From contig NZ_CP076022.1 of NCBI RefSeq assembly GCF_018622995.1, positions 558,001 through 622,000 on the forward strand: a stretch of 64,000 nucleotides of DNA, read 5' to 3'. Under the pieces are notes generated by a model. It made no database searches and was not told where the DNA came from. It saw only the letters and a program-made list of their open reading frames with translations. The DNA is from Arthrobacter jiangjiafuii (GTDB lineage: Bacteria; Actinomycetota; Actinomycetes; Actinomycetales; Micrococcaceae). How positions within the stretch are numbered: position 1 is the first letter of the stretch; each line of letters begins with the position of its first letter. Of the stretch, positions 44,800-53,261 are shown one piece after another. Both the position numbers and the translations under genes were made by a program.

Positions 44800-46725
44800 C
44801 TAGCCGCGCGGGCGGGACGTGCCGCCATCGGCATCGCTGCCGGTGTCCCGGGGTCCGGTGACGGCACGGGAGGCGGAGGCCGGGACGGGGGCCGGCGTCC
44901 CGACGTCGTGCGCCGTGGTGTCGTGCGCCGTGGTGTCGTGTTCCTGCGTGGCGAGGTCGAAGGTGGAACCGCCGTGTTCGTCCACGCCTGCTGCAATGGC
45001 ACGCTCCATAACCGACTTGGTCAGCTGGCGGCGCAGCGCCATCGGGTCGCGCCCCAGGTCCTTGGCCAGGGCTATGGTCATCAGCAGCATTACGATCGCG
45101 AACGGCAGGGCTGCCACGATGGTGATGCGCTGCAGCGCTGCCAGGGCAGCTGAAGGATCGTCGTTTCCTCCGGCCAGGAGCATCACCGCTGCCACGGCGC
45201 CGGTCAGCACGCCCCAGAAGATGATGACGCCGCGCGCCGGCTTTTCCGAGCCGTTGGAGCTCAGCGAAGCCATGACCAGGGAGGCGGAGTCGGCTCCGGT
45301 GACGAAGAAGATTCCCACCAGGACCATGGCCAGGATACCGACGGCCGCGGCAATCAGGTTCGGCATGGGCAGCAGGGCAAAGAGCTCAAAGAGGGCGGCG
45401 TCCGAGCCTGCAGATGCCACCAGGGCGTCCGCCTCGCCTGGCGCGGCGGTTTGCTGCGTGCCGATGGCGGCGCCCCCGAAGATGGAGAGCCACAGCACGG
45501 TGACGACGAACGGAACCAGCAGGACTCCGGTCACGAACTGGCGAATGGTCCGGCCCCGGCTGATGCGTGCGATGAACATACCGACGAAGGGCGTCCAGGA
45601 CAGCCACCAGGCCCAGTAGAAAATGGTCCAGCTGGAAAGCCATTCCCGCATCGATGCGTCACCGACGGCCTCCGTGCGGGAGGCCATCTCAGCCATGTTG
45701 CCGGCGTAGTCGGCAATCGCGGAGGGAATCACGTTGAGGATAAACAGGGTGGGTCCGGCGATGAAGACGATGACCGCCAGGAGCAGCGCGAGGCCCATGT
45801 TGATGTTGGAGAGCCACTGGATGCCCTTGGAGATGCCGGACATGGCGGAGGCCACGAAGCAGGCGGTCAGGATCGCGACGATGCCCACCAGGATGGGGGT
45901 GCCGACGGTGCCGATCCAACCGGTCGATTCCAGGCCGCTGCCGATTTGGAGCGCGCCCAGTCCCAGCGAGGCAGCGGTGCCGAACAGGGTGGCGAAGATC
46001 GAGAAGATATTCAGCACCTTCCCCAGCGGGCCGTCGACGCGTGCCCTGCCGAACAGGGAGGTGAAAGCCGAGGAGATCATCTGCTTGCGGCCCAGGCGGT
46101 AGGTGCCGTAGGCCATGGCGATGCCGACGATCGCGTACATGGCCCAGGGGTGCAGGCCCCAGTGGAAGACCGACGTGGCCATGGCGGTGCGCAGAGCTTC
46201 CGGGGTCTGGCCGTCCACGGTTCCCGGAGGCGGGGAGACGTAGTGGAAGAGCGGTTCGGCCACGCCGTAGAACATCAGGCCGATGCCCATGCCGGCGGCG
46301 AACATCATGGAAATCCAGGACAGGGTCTTGAACTCCGGTTCCTCGTCGTCCTTGCCGAGCGGAATGTTGCCGAATCGGCCCAGTGCGAGCCACAGGACGT
46401 AGACCACGAAGAAGGATGCCAGCAGGACGAACATCCAGCCGGTGTTTTCCATGATCCAGTCCAGTGCCGTCTGCGAGGACGTTGCCAGGGAATCACGGCC
46501 CAAGAGGCCCCAGAGGATGAAGGCAATGGCCAGCGCGCCGGTGATCCCGAAGATGACCTTGTCCAGCCTGGCCGGGGTTTCGGTGCTGCGGGCCACCTCG
46601 TGTGCGTGTTCGGTCTCCCGGAGCTGCTGCAGCAGTTCCTGGTCCGGGTTGGTGTCCGGTTCGGCTGCCAGTGTTGCGTCGGGATTCGGCTCCGCAGCTG
46701 CGGGACGTTCGGTCATGTTAGCCAT
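44800..46725 (-). CDS. BCCT-family betaine/choline/carnitine transporter
   Basis: This 641-residue sodium- or proton-coupled osmolyte importer has about 12 helices. The N-terminal ~55 residues are charged and the C-terminal ~110 are polar, as in osmosensing BetP. Family motifs: WMFVLLASFFVVYVLWLALG, AAGMGIGLMFYGVAEPL, FHWGLHPWAMYAIVG and the signature FYWAWWLSWTPFVGMFIARISRGRTIRQF. It starts at ATG 46725 with AGGAAGG upstream. The function is probably glycine betaine or choline uptake during osmotic stress. Confidence 0.94.
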   Translation of the reverse strand: MANMTERPAAAEPNPDATLAAEPDTNPDQELLQQLRETEHAHEVARSTETPARLDKVIFGITGALAIAFILWGLLGRDSLATSSQTALDWIMENTGWMFVLLASFFVVYVLWLALGRFGNIPLGKDDEEPEFKTLSWISMMFAAGMGIGLMFYGVAEPLFHYVSPPPGTVDGQTPEALRTAMATSVFHWGLHPWAMYAIVGIAMAYGTYRLGRKQMISSAFTSLFGRARVDGPLGKVLNIFSIFATLFGTAASLGLGALQIGSGLESTGWIGTVGTPILVGIVAILTACFVASAMSGISKGIQWLSNINMGLALLLAVIVFIAGPTLFILNVIPSAIADYAGNMAEMASRTEAVGDASMREWLSSWTIFYWAWWLSWTPFVGMFIARISRGRTIRQFVTGVLLVPFVVTVLWLSIFGGAAIGTQQTAAPGEADALVASAGSDAALFELFALLPMPNLIAAAVGILAMVLVGIFFVTGADSASLVMASLSSNGSEKPARGVIIFWGVLTGAVAAVMLLAGGNDDPSAALAALQRITIVAALPFAIVMLLMTIALAKDLGRDPMALRRQLTKSVMERAIAAGVDEHGGSTFDLATQEHDTTAHDTTAHDVGTPAPVPASASRAVTGPRDTGSDADGGTSRPRG

Positions 46726-47048
46726 AGGCCCTTCCTTGAATTAACGGAAAGAATGCCCGGCTCCCTGTGGGGAGCCATCGGGCGGGCTCAGATAAGGCTG
46801 CTGGGTCCCGGGTTTCGCAGGTCTGTGTACTTGTACTCTGCGGGCATGGCTCTACCGGGTACTGAAAGCGACGCTGCCCCTCTTTGCGTTTCTTCCGTAC
46901 CTGCTTCGATGATGCGTAGTCATAATCAGAGTTTCCCGGCCCGGGGCTGCAGTCAAATTTAGCGCCCGCGGTGAAAGGGGCCCCAAGTGCCTACTTCCCT
47001 TTACCTGCAAGGAGTTGGTTCCCGGCGGCGTGGGGGAACACACAGGGG
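46726..47048. other. 323-base intergenic region upstream of BCCT
   Basis: No gene is supported here. It holds a hairpin at 46755-46783 (GCCCG plus GCTCCC pairing with GGGAGC and CGGGC) and a weaker one at 47018-47039 (GTTCCC/GGGAAC) near the aldo/keto reductase stop. These may be the reductase terminator or part of the BCCT leader. Confidence 0.45.
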
Positions 47049-47876
47049 TTAGTGGCCGAAGACATCCGAATCGGAAATCTGCTCGTCGCCTTCCAGTCCG
47101 TCCAGGGCAGCCATGTCCGCAGGCTCGAGTTCGATATCGAAGATGTCCAGGTTCTGCGCCATCCGTGCCGGATTCCCGGACTTGGGGATGGTGACGACTC
47201 CGGATTGGATGTCCCAGCGCAGCACGATCTGGGCCGGCGTCTTGCCGTACTTGCCGGCGAGGCCCTGGATTACGGGATCGCTGAGCAGCTTCCCGCCCCT
47301 GCCCAGCGGACTCCAGGCTTCGGTCACGATGCCCAGGCCGGCGTTGGCGCGCCGCACGTCCCGGCGCGGATGATAGGGATCGAGCTGGACCTGGTTGATC
47401 TCGGGAACCAGTCCGGCCCCGCGCAGTTTCTGCAGATGGGCCGGCTTGAAATTGGACACTCCCACGGCGCGCACCAATCCGTCGTCCTGCACCGCGCGCA
47501 ACCCGCGAAAAGCCTCCACATAGCGGTCCTGGCCCGGATTGGGCCAGTGAATGAGCAGCAGGTCGATGTAGTCAGTGCCCAGGCGCTGCAGGGACGCCTC
47601 CGCGGTCTGCCGGACGCCGTCGACGCTGTGCCATTCCTTGTTGAATTTCGTGGTGATGAACGCTTCGCTCCGGTCCAGGCCGCTGCGGCGCAGGCCTTCG
47701 CCGACGCCGCGTTCATTGCGGTAGTTTTCGGCGGTGTCGAAGTGCCGGTATCCCAGGGAGACCGCGGTCTCGACGGCGCTGGCGGCGCCGTCGTCGTCCA
47801 GGGGCCAGGTGCCCAGCCCCAGCTGCGGGATGAGGGTTCCGCTGCGCAGCCGCAGCAGGGGAGGTGCGATGCTCAT
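47049..47876 (-). CDS. Aldo/keto reductase (2,5-diketogluconate reductase-like)
   Basis: This 275-residue NADPH-dependent oxidoreductase has the complete AKR tetrad: Asp and Tyr in HFDTAENYRNERGVGEGL, Lys in ITTKFNKEW and His in LLLIHWPNP. The C-terminal NADPH-binding IPKSGNPARMAQNLDIFDIELEPADMAALDGL is present. Such enzymes reduce sugars or aldehydes; the physiological substrate is unknown. It lies 78 bases downstream of the VIT1 gene in the same direction. Confidence 0.93.
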   Translation of the reverse strand: MSIAPPLLRLRSGTLIPQLGLGTWPLDDDGAASAVETAVSLGYRHFDTAENYRNERGVGEGLRRSGLDRSEAFITTKFNKEWHSVDGVRQTAEASLQRLGTDYIDLLLIHWPNPGQDRYVEAFRGLRAVQDDGLVRAVGVSNFKPAHLQKLRGAGLVPEINQVQLDPYHPRRDVRRANAGLGIVTEAWSPLGRGGKLLSDPVIQGLAGKYGKTPAQIVLRWDIQSGVVTIPKSGNPARMAQNLDIFDIELEPADMAALDGLEGDEQISDSDVFGH

Positions 47877-47954
47877 GGCTGTCCTGACTCGGTGACCGGC
47901 TGGGTTTCCTGCCTCCGAATCTAGGCGACAGGGTTGCCTGTTGGACAGTGGTAC

Positions 47955-49079
47955 CTAGGCGACGGTCGTTCCGAACAGCATCCCCAGCAGGTAGGTCGCT
48001 GCCGCGGCGCCCAGCCCGATGCCCAGCTGGCGCAGCCCGCGCTTGAGGGGGGAGGCTCCGGAGAGCAGGCCGACGACGCCGCCGGTCATCAGCAGCGCAA
48101 GCCCCACCAGGACGCAGGAGACGACGACGGCGGTCAGGCCGGTGAGCCCGAAAAGGTACGGCAGGATCGGGACGACGGCGCCGGAGGCGAAGAAGCAGAA
48201 GCTGGAGATGGCGGCGCCCAGGCCGGTGCCCACCGATTCATGCTCATCGACGCCCTCGACGGCGGCTTCCGGGTTCAGTGAATAGCTCGGGTCGCAGTCA
48301 CACGTGAACAGTCCCATCCGTTCGGCGGCACGGTGTTCTGCCGCTTCCCGGGACATCCCGCGGGCCCGGTAGACCAGTACCAGCTCATTGGCGTCGATAT
48401 CGAGGGACTTCGCGGCCGCCAGGGTGATCTGGGTGGGACGGGACGCCTCCAACAGCTCCCGCTGGGAGCGCACAGACACGTATTCCCCGGCGCCCATGGA
48501 CAGTGCACCGGCGAGCAGCCCGGCCAGGCCGCTGAATAGGATGAAGCCGCTGGAAACGCCGGTGGCACCGATGCCCATGATCAGGGCCAGGTTCGAGACC
48601 AGTCCGTCGTTCGCGCCGAACACTGCGGCGCGGAAGTTCCCGGAGAGCCGATTCCTGCCCCGGGTCGCCAGTCCGCGTACAACTTCCTCATGGATCTGCT
48701 CGTCCGCAGCCATGGCATTGGTCGCATTGGGGTCCTGCGCGTAGGGGGAGCGGCCTTCGGCGCGCTGGGCCAGGGCGAGGACGAAGACGGAGCCGAAGCG
48801 CCGGGCCAGGAAGCCGAGCAGCCGGTTGCGCAGCGAGGCTTTGGTCCTGCCGATGCCCTGCTCCCCGAGCAAGGCCCGCCAGTGGGCTTCATGGCGCCCT
48901 TCCGCCTCGGCGAGGGCGAGCAGGATGTCGCGTTCCTCGCCGTCCCGGCGTTCGGCCAGGTAACGGTAGGTGTCGGCCTCCGCGCGCTCGTCGGCAAGAT
49001 ACTGCCGCCAGCGCTTAATGTCCGCCGAAGACGGCGGCTCCGGAACGTCGGACCGGTCGGCTGCAGGGTGGGTGTTCAC
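47955..49079 (-). CDS. Ferritin-like/VIT1 fused iron-manganese transporter
   Basis: This 374-residue protein starts at GTG 49079, five bases after AGGAG. Residues ~18-150 form a rubrerythrin-like helical domain with E-x-x-x-E metal ligands (RAEADTYRYLAE, EAEGRHEAHWRALLGEQG, DEQIHEEVVRG). Residues ~155-374 are a VIT1/CCC1 transporter domain with about five helices (RAAVFGANDGLVSNLALIMGIGA, GALSMGAGEYVSVRSQRELL). Fused erythrin-VIT proteins, such as MbfA, export iron or manganese. It is divergent from the acyl-CoA ligase. DtxR control is plausible but no site was found. Confidence 0.92.
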   Translation of the reverse strand: MNTHPAADRSDVPEPPSSADIKRWRQYLADERAEADTYRYLAERRDGEERDILLALAEAEGRHEAHWRALLGEQGIGRTKASLRNRLLGFLARRFGSVFVLALAQRAEGRSPYAQDPNATNAMAADEQIHEEVVRGLATRGRNRLSGNFRAAVFGANDGLVSNLALIMGIGATGVSSGFILFSGLAGLLAGALSMGAGEYVSVRSQRELLEASRPTQITLAAAKSLDIDANELVLVYRARGMSREAAEHRAAERMGLFTCDCDPSYSLNPEAAVEGVDEHESVGTGLGAAISSFCFFASGAVVPILPYLFGLTGLTAVVVSCVLVGLALLMTGGVVGLLSGASPLKRGLRQLGIGLGAAAATYLLGMLFGTTVA

Positions 49080-49365
49080 AATGCTCCTGGTACGGGACCG
49101 GAGCGGGGTTGGGAGGCTCCGGTCAGATGACAAACTGACCGAAGGTCTCGCTCGCCCGTGACGCGCACCTGCGTTCAGCGCTGTGCGTGTGGGTGGAATG
49201 CCGGGCCGCGCGGCGGCGGCCAGTATGTCGACAGACCTCGGTCCTCTTCCGCAGTGCGTGGCCGCCAAGAAGCGTTCACTAATATGGATCTGCGGGAGGA
49301 CCGGAGCTACTCCCCTTCGACCTATCAGTGTAGCGGAGACCATCGTGCAACCGGAGGAAGGCAGC

Positions 49366-51249
49366 ATGCAGCCAAGAGCGGACGGGTTTGCAGTCCCTGG
49401 ACCAAGCGGGGCGCGGACGGCGGGGCGCCGTTCAGCGGCTAAAGTCGAGAATGTGAGTACTAACGCACCGACAAATCCGGCCGAGCAGCCCCGCCCCTGG
49501 ACGCGCCACTATGGCAAGGGAGTGCCCGCAGATCCGCGTCTTCCCGATGGTTCCCTGGTGGACCTGGTGGAGGAATCCATTGGAAAGTTCGGGTCAAAAC
49601 CTGCGCTCCAGTTCTTTGGAGCTGTCACCGATTATCAAGCTCTTGGCGAACAGATCCGCCGCGCCGCCACCGGCCTGAAAAAGCTGGGCGTGAAAAAGGG
49701 CGACCGGGTCGCGCTGGTGCTGCCGAACTGCCCGCAGCACATTGTCGCCTTCTATGCGGTCCTGCGGCTGGGCGCCGTCGTCGTCGAACACAACCCGCTG
49801 TACACGGACCGGGAACTGCGCCACCAGTTTGAGGACCACGGCGCTACCGTGGCCGTGGTGTGGGACAAGGTGGCTGACACGCTGCAGGCGCTGCCGGCGG
49901 ACATCCCGCTGCACACCATCATCTCGGTGAACCTGATCGATGCGATGCCGCTGGGCAACCGCCTGGCGCTGAAGCTGCCGCTGCCCGCCGTCCGCAGGAC
50001 CCGTGCCTCCCTGACCGTCTCACGGTCCCCGCGCAAGGGCCTGCGCGCTGTGCTCCCCTGGAAGAAGCTGCTCGACAACCGGCCGCTGCGGCGCCGGCAC
50101 CCCCGGCCTGAGGCGTCGGACCTCGCCGTGATCCAGTACACCAGCGGGACCACCGGGCTGCCCAAGGGCGTCATGCTCAGCCACGCCAACCTGGTGGCCA
50201 ACGCCGCGCAGGGACGCGCGTGGGTGCCCGGACTGCGCCCGGGCAAGGAAACCTTCTATGCCGTGCTGCCGATGTTTCATGCCTATGGCCTGACGCTGTG
50301 CCTGACCTTCGCGATGAGCCTGGGCGCACGGCTGGTGTTGTTCCCGAAATTCGATCCGGACCTGGTGCTCAAGGCCGTGAAGAAGACGCCGCCGACTTTC
50401 CTGCCTGCCGTGCCGCCGATTTATGACCGGATTGTGGACGGCGCCAAGAAGCAGGGCGTCTCGCTGAAGGGCGTGCGCTTTGCCATCTCGGGCGCCATGA
50501 ACCTGCCCACCGCCACGGTGAGCGCCTGGGAGGAAGCCACCGGCGGTTACCTGATCGAGGGCTACGGGCTGACCGAAACCTCGCCGGTGGCCATCGGTAA
50601 TCCGATGGGTCCCACCCGCAAGCCCGGAACGGTGGGTGTTCCGTTCCCGCTGACCGACATCCGGGTGGTGGATCCGGAGAACCCGGGCATCGACCGGGCA
50701 CAGGGAGAGCAGGGTGAACTGCTGATCCGCGGCCCCCAGGTGTTCCAGGGGTACTGGAACAAGCCGGCCGAGACCAAAGCGGTACTGCTCGACGGCGGCT
50801 GGTTCCGTACCGGGGACATCGTGACCGTCGACGAGGACCACTTCGTCACGATCCAGGACCGGATCAAGGAACTGATCATCACCGGCGGCTTCAACGTCTC
50901 CCCGTCCGAGGTGGAGGAAGCGCTCAAGCGCCATGAGAGTGTCGCGGAGGCCGCCGTCGTCGGCATCGGGAAGGAAGGCGGCGGCGAAGACGTGGTGGCC
51001 GCGGTGGTCCTGAAAAAGGACGCGGACTTTGATGCCGAGGACATCCGCCAGTACGTCCGGCGGGAACTGGCCGCGTACAAGGTGCCCCGCCGGATTGTGC
51101 AGATTCCGGACCTGCCGCGCTCGCTGATCGGCAAGGTCATGCGCCGGCACGTACGCGACCATATTGAAGGACCCGCTCCGGCCACGCCGGCCGAGACCGC
51201 CGGGGTCGCCGGAACGGCTGACACCGCAACACCCCACAGCAAGTCCTAG
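49366..51249 (+). CDS. Long-chain fatty-acid CoA ligase
   Basis: This adenylate-forming enzyme activates fatty acids to acyl-CoA. With ATG 49366 (GGAGGAAGG upstream) it has 627 residues. GTG 49453 would remove a 29-residue poorly conserved tail and is an alternative. Motifs: YTSGTTGLPKGVML (258-271), YGLTETSPVA, GWFRTGDIVTVDEDHFVTIQDRIKELIITGGFNVSP and the C-terminal PRSLIGKVMRR with the catalytic Lys. The protein is cytosolic or membrane-peripheral. It is followed by an AI-2E-family gene 30 bases later. Confidence 0.92.
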   Translation: MQPRADGFAVPGPSGARTAGRRSAAKVENVSTNAPTNPAEQPRPWTRHYGKGVPADPRLPDGSLVDLVEESIGKFGSKPALQFFGAVTDYQALGEQIRRAATGLKKLGVKKGDRVALVLPNCPQHIVAFYAVLRLGAVVVEHNPLYTDRELRHQFEDHGATVAVVWDKVADTLQALPADIPLHTIISVNLIDAMPLGNRLALKLPLPAVRRTRASLTVSRSPRKGLRAVLPWKKLLDNRPLRRRHPRPEASDLAVIQYTSGTTGLPKGVMLSHANLVANAAQGRAWVPGLRPGKETFYAVLPMFHAYGLTLCLTFAMSLGARLVLFPKFDPDLVLKAVKKTPPTFLPAVPPIYDRIVDGAKKQGVSLKGVRFAISGAMNLPTATVSAWEEATGGYLIEGYGLTETSPVAIGNPMGPTRKPGTVGVPFPLTDIRVVDPENPGIDRAQGEQGELLIRGPQVFQGYWNKPAETKAVLLDGGWFRTGDIVTVDEDHFVTIQDRIKELIITGGFNVSPSEVEEALKRHESVAEAAVVGIGKEGGGEDVVAAVVLKKDADFDAEDIRQYVRRELAAYKVPRRIVQIPDLPRSLIGKVMRRHVRDHIEGPAPATPAETAGVAGTADTATPHSKS

Positions 51250-51279
51250 AACCCGTTCAGCCAACAGGAAGATCAGGCC

Positions 51280-52473
51280 ATGCCCCGAACACCGACTCCC
51301 CAGCAGGGCGCGGATTCCCCACAACGCTATTGGAGCGGGACACTGGGCCACGCCGGCCAGCGCTCGGCACAGATCCTGCTGGTGCTCATCCTGGCGGCGG
51401 TAACCGTCTACGGGCTGCTGCAGATCACCCTCGTGGTGATTCCGGTGCTGCTGGCGCTGATCCTGGCGGCGGCCATTGCCCCGTTTGTGAACTGGCTTCG
51501 GCGCAAGGGCTGGCCGAGTGCGCTGGCCACCGGGGTGTCCTTCCTGCTGCTGCTGGCAGCCTTCGGCGGACTGATCACCGGCATTATCTTCGCCATCCGC
51601 AGCGAGTGGAGCTCGCTGGTGGACCAGGCAGTGGAGGGCTTCAACGAGCTGTACCGCCTGCTTAAAGACAGCCCGATCCCGATGGACAGCGACACCATAG
51701 AGAACGCCCGCGACGCCGCCATTGGCTTTGCCACCAGCTCGACGGCCGGCAGCGGAGCCCTGGCGGGTATCGGGGCTGCCACGAACTTTGTCACCGGGTT
51801 CCTGCTGATGGCTGTTGTGCTGTTCTACTTCCTCAAGGACGGCGACAAGATCTGGGCGTTCTTCCTGCGCTGGTTCCACGGCGAGCGTCTGGAAAAGGCC
51901 CGCCTGTCCGGCGCCCGAGCCATGGAGGTGCTGGGCGGCTACGTGCGCGGAACCGCGATCGTTGCGGCCGTGGACTCGATCTGCATCGGGGCTGCCCTGT
52001 TCATCCTGCAGGTGCCGCTGGCCCTGCCGCTGTCCGTGATCATCTTTGTCGGTTCCTTCATTCCCCTCGTTGGCGCCACGGCCGCCGGGGTTCTGGCGGC
52101 CCTGATCGCCCTGGTGGCAAACGGCCCGCTGGTGGCCCTGATCGTGGTGATCGTGATCATCGCCGTCAACCAGCTGGAAGGGAACTTCCTGCAGCCGGTG
52201 GTGATGGGCCGCACGCTGAGCATCCACGCCCTGGTCATCCTGCTGGCGCTGACCGCCGGCACCATCCTGGCCGGCATCGTCGGGGCCATCCTCTCGGTGC
52301 CGATTGCCGCCGTCTCGTGGGCGATCATCAAGGTCTGGACCGGTGAGGACGACGGCGACCCCGACGACGTCGCCGAGCTCCCTGAATCCGAGGACTCCGA
52401 GGCCGCTGACGCCGCCTCCGGGGCCGCCGGGACTCGCAGCGGGGACGCCGGGGCGGGCGAGGGGAAGGCCTAA
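51280..52473 (+). CDS. AI-2E/PerM-family transporter
   Basis: This 397-residue membrane protein with about eight helices shows VIPVLLALILAAAIAPFVNWLRRKGWPSALAT near the start and IVGTAI-like GYVRGTAIVAAVDSICIGAALFIL in the core. The C-terminal region has the family-typical SLVGATAAGVLAALIALVANGP and NQLEGNFLQPVVMGRTLSIHALVILLALTAG. Members export AI-2 or act as Na/H antiporters; the substrate is unknown. The last ~40 residues are acidic and Ala-rich. AGGAAG precedes ATG 51280, suggesting an operon with the CoA ligase. Confidence 0.9.
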   Translation: MPRTPTPQQGADSPQRYWSGTLGHAGQRSAQILLVLILAAVTVYGLLQITLVVIPVLLALILAAAIAPFVNWLRRKGWPSALATGVSFLLLLAAFGGLITGIIFAIRSEWSSLVDQAVEGFNELYRLLKDSPIPMDSDTIENARDAAIGFATSSTAGSGALAGIGAATNFVTGFLLMAVVLFYFLKDGDKIWAFFLRWFHGERLEKARLSGARAMEVLGGYVRGTAIVAAVDSICIGAALFILQVPLALPLSVIIFVGSFIPLVGATAAGVLAALIALVANGPLVALIVVIVIIAVNQLEGNFLQPVVMGRTLSIHALVILLALTAGTILAGIVGAILSVPIAAVSWAIIKVWTGEDDGDPDDVAELPESEDSEAADAASGAAGTRSGDAGAGEGKA

Positions 52474-52676
52474 GGCCTAAGGCCTGATAGGCGAGGGCCG
52501 AGGCTGCCAGCCCGTAGTAGATGGGCTCGTTGGCATACACCCCGTCGTAGGAGGCGGACTGCGCGCGTCAAAGGCTGCCCACTGTGCGGCCGGTTTGGCG
52601 GCGCTCGATATGCTCGACAAATGGCAGCCTGCGACTCCGCGACAGGGACGCCGGACACGAGAGGACACAATCCGTC

Positions 52677-53252
52677 ATGAAGGCCTTGCCTGTAGAGCCC
52701 TCGAACTCGCCGGTTGCCATCGGCCCGAGGATCCGGCTGGCACGTCAGGCCCGCCGGATGACCATTGAGCAGGTGGCTGATGCCACCGGGCTCACCAAGG
52801 GGTTCCTCAGCCGGGTGGAGCGGGACCTGACCTCGCCCTCGGTCGCATCCCTGCTCACTCTGTGCCAGGTGCTCTCGATCTCCATTGGTGATCTGTTTAC
52901 TGCCCCGGATACCCAGCTGATCCGCTGGGTCGATGCCCCCGCCATCAATCTGGGCGGCAATGGAATCACCGAGCGGCTGGCCACGCCGCGGACCGAGCGT
53001 CGCGTGCAGCAGATCCGGGCAGTGATCGCCCCGCACGGCTCGGGTGAGGCGGAGCTTTACTCAGTGGACTGCGACGTCGAGGTGCTGCATGTGGCCCAGG
53101 GCAGCTTTGTGCTGATTTTCGACGGCGAAACCATGGAACTAACCGAGGGCGACACCGTGACATTCCCCGGCCAGGAGCCGCACTCGTGGCGCAACCCCGG
53201 CGACGCCGAGGCAGTGGTGCTCTGGACGCTGGTCAGTCCCGCGGCCAGCTGA
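52677..53252 (+). CDS. XRE-family regulator with C-terminal cupin domain
   Basis: This 191-residue regulator has a helix-turn-helix at ~20-75 (IRLARQARRMTIEQVADATGLTKGFLSRVERDLTSPSVASLL) and a cupin at ~110-188 (HVAQGSFVLIFDGETMELTEGDTVTFPGQEPHSWRNPG). This architecture is typical of PuuR-type regulators of polyamine and amino acid catabolism, where the cupin senses a small metabolite. ATG 52677 is chosen; codons upstream are not family-like. It converges on a flavin monooxygenase, beyond which lie agmatinase and a ThDP enzyme that it may control. Confidence 0.9.
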   Translation: MKALPVEPSNSPVAIGPRIRLARQARRMTIEQVADATGLTKGFLSRVERDLTSPSVASLLTLCQVLSISIGDLFTAPDTQLIRWVDAPAINLGGNGITERLATPRTERRVQQIRAVIAPHGSGEAELYSVDCDVEVLHVAQGSFVLIFDGETMELTEGDTVTFPGQEPHSWRNPGDAEAVVLWTLVSPAAS

Positions 53253-53261
53253 CCTGGAGAG

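Noticed and set aside
50020-52227. 735-codon antisense frame across the CoA ligase and AI-2E genes
   Set aside because: It spans two unrelated sense genes and their junction, has no domain and is Gly/His/Gln-rich shadow sequence.
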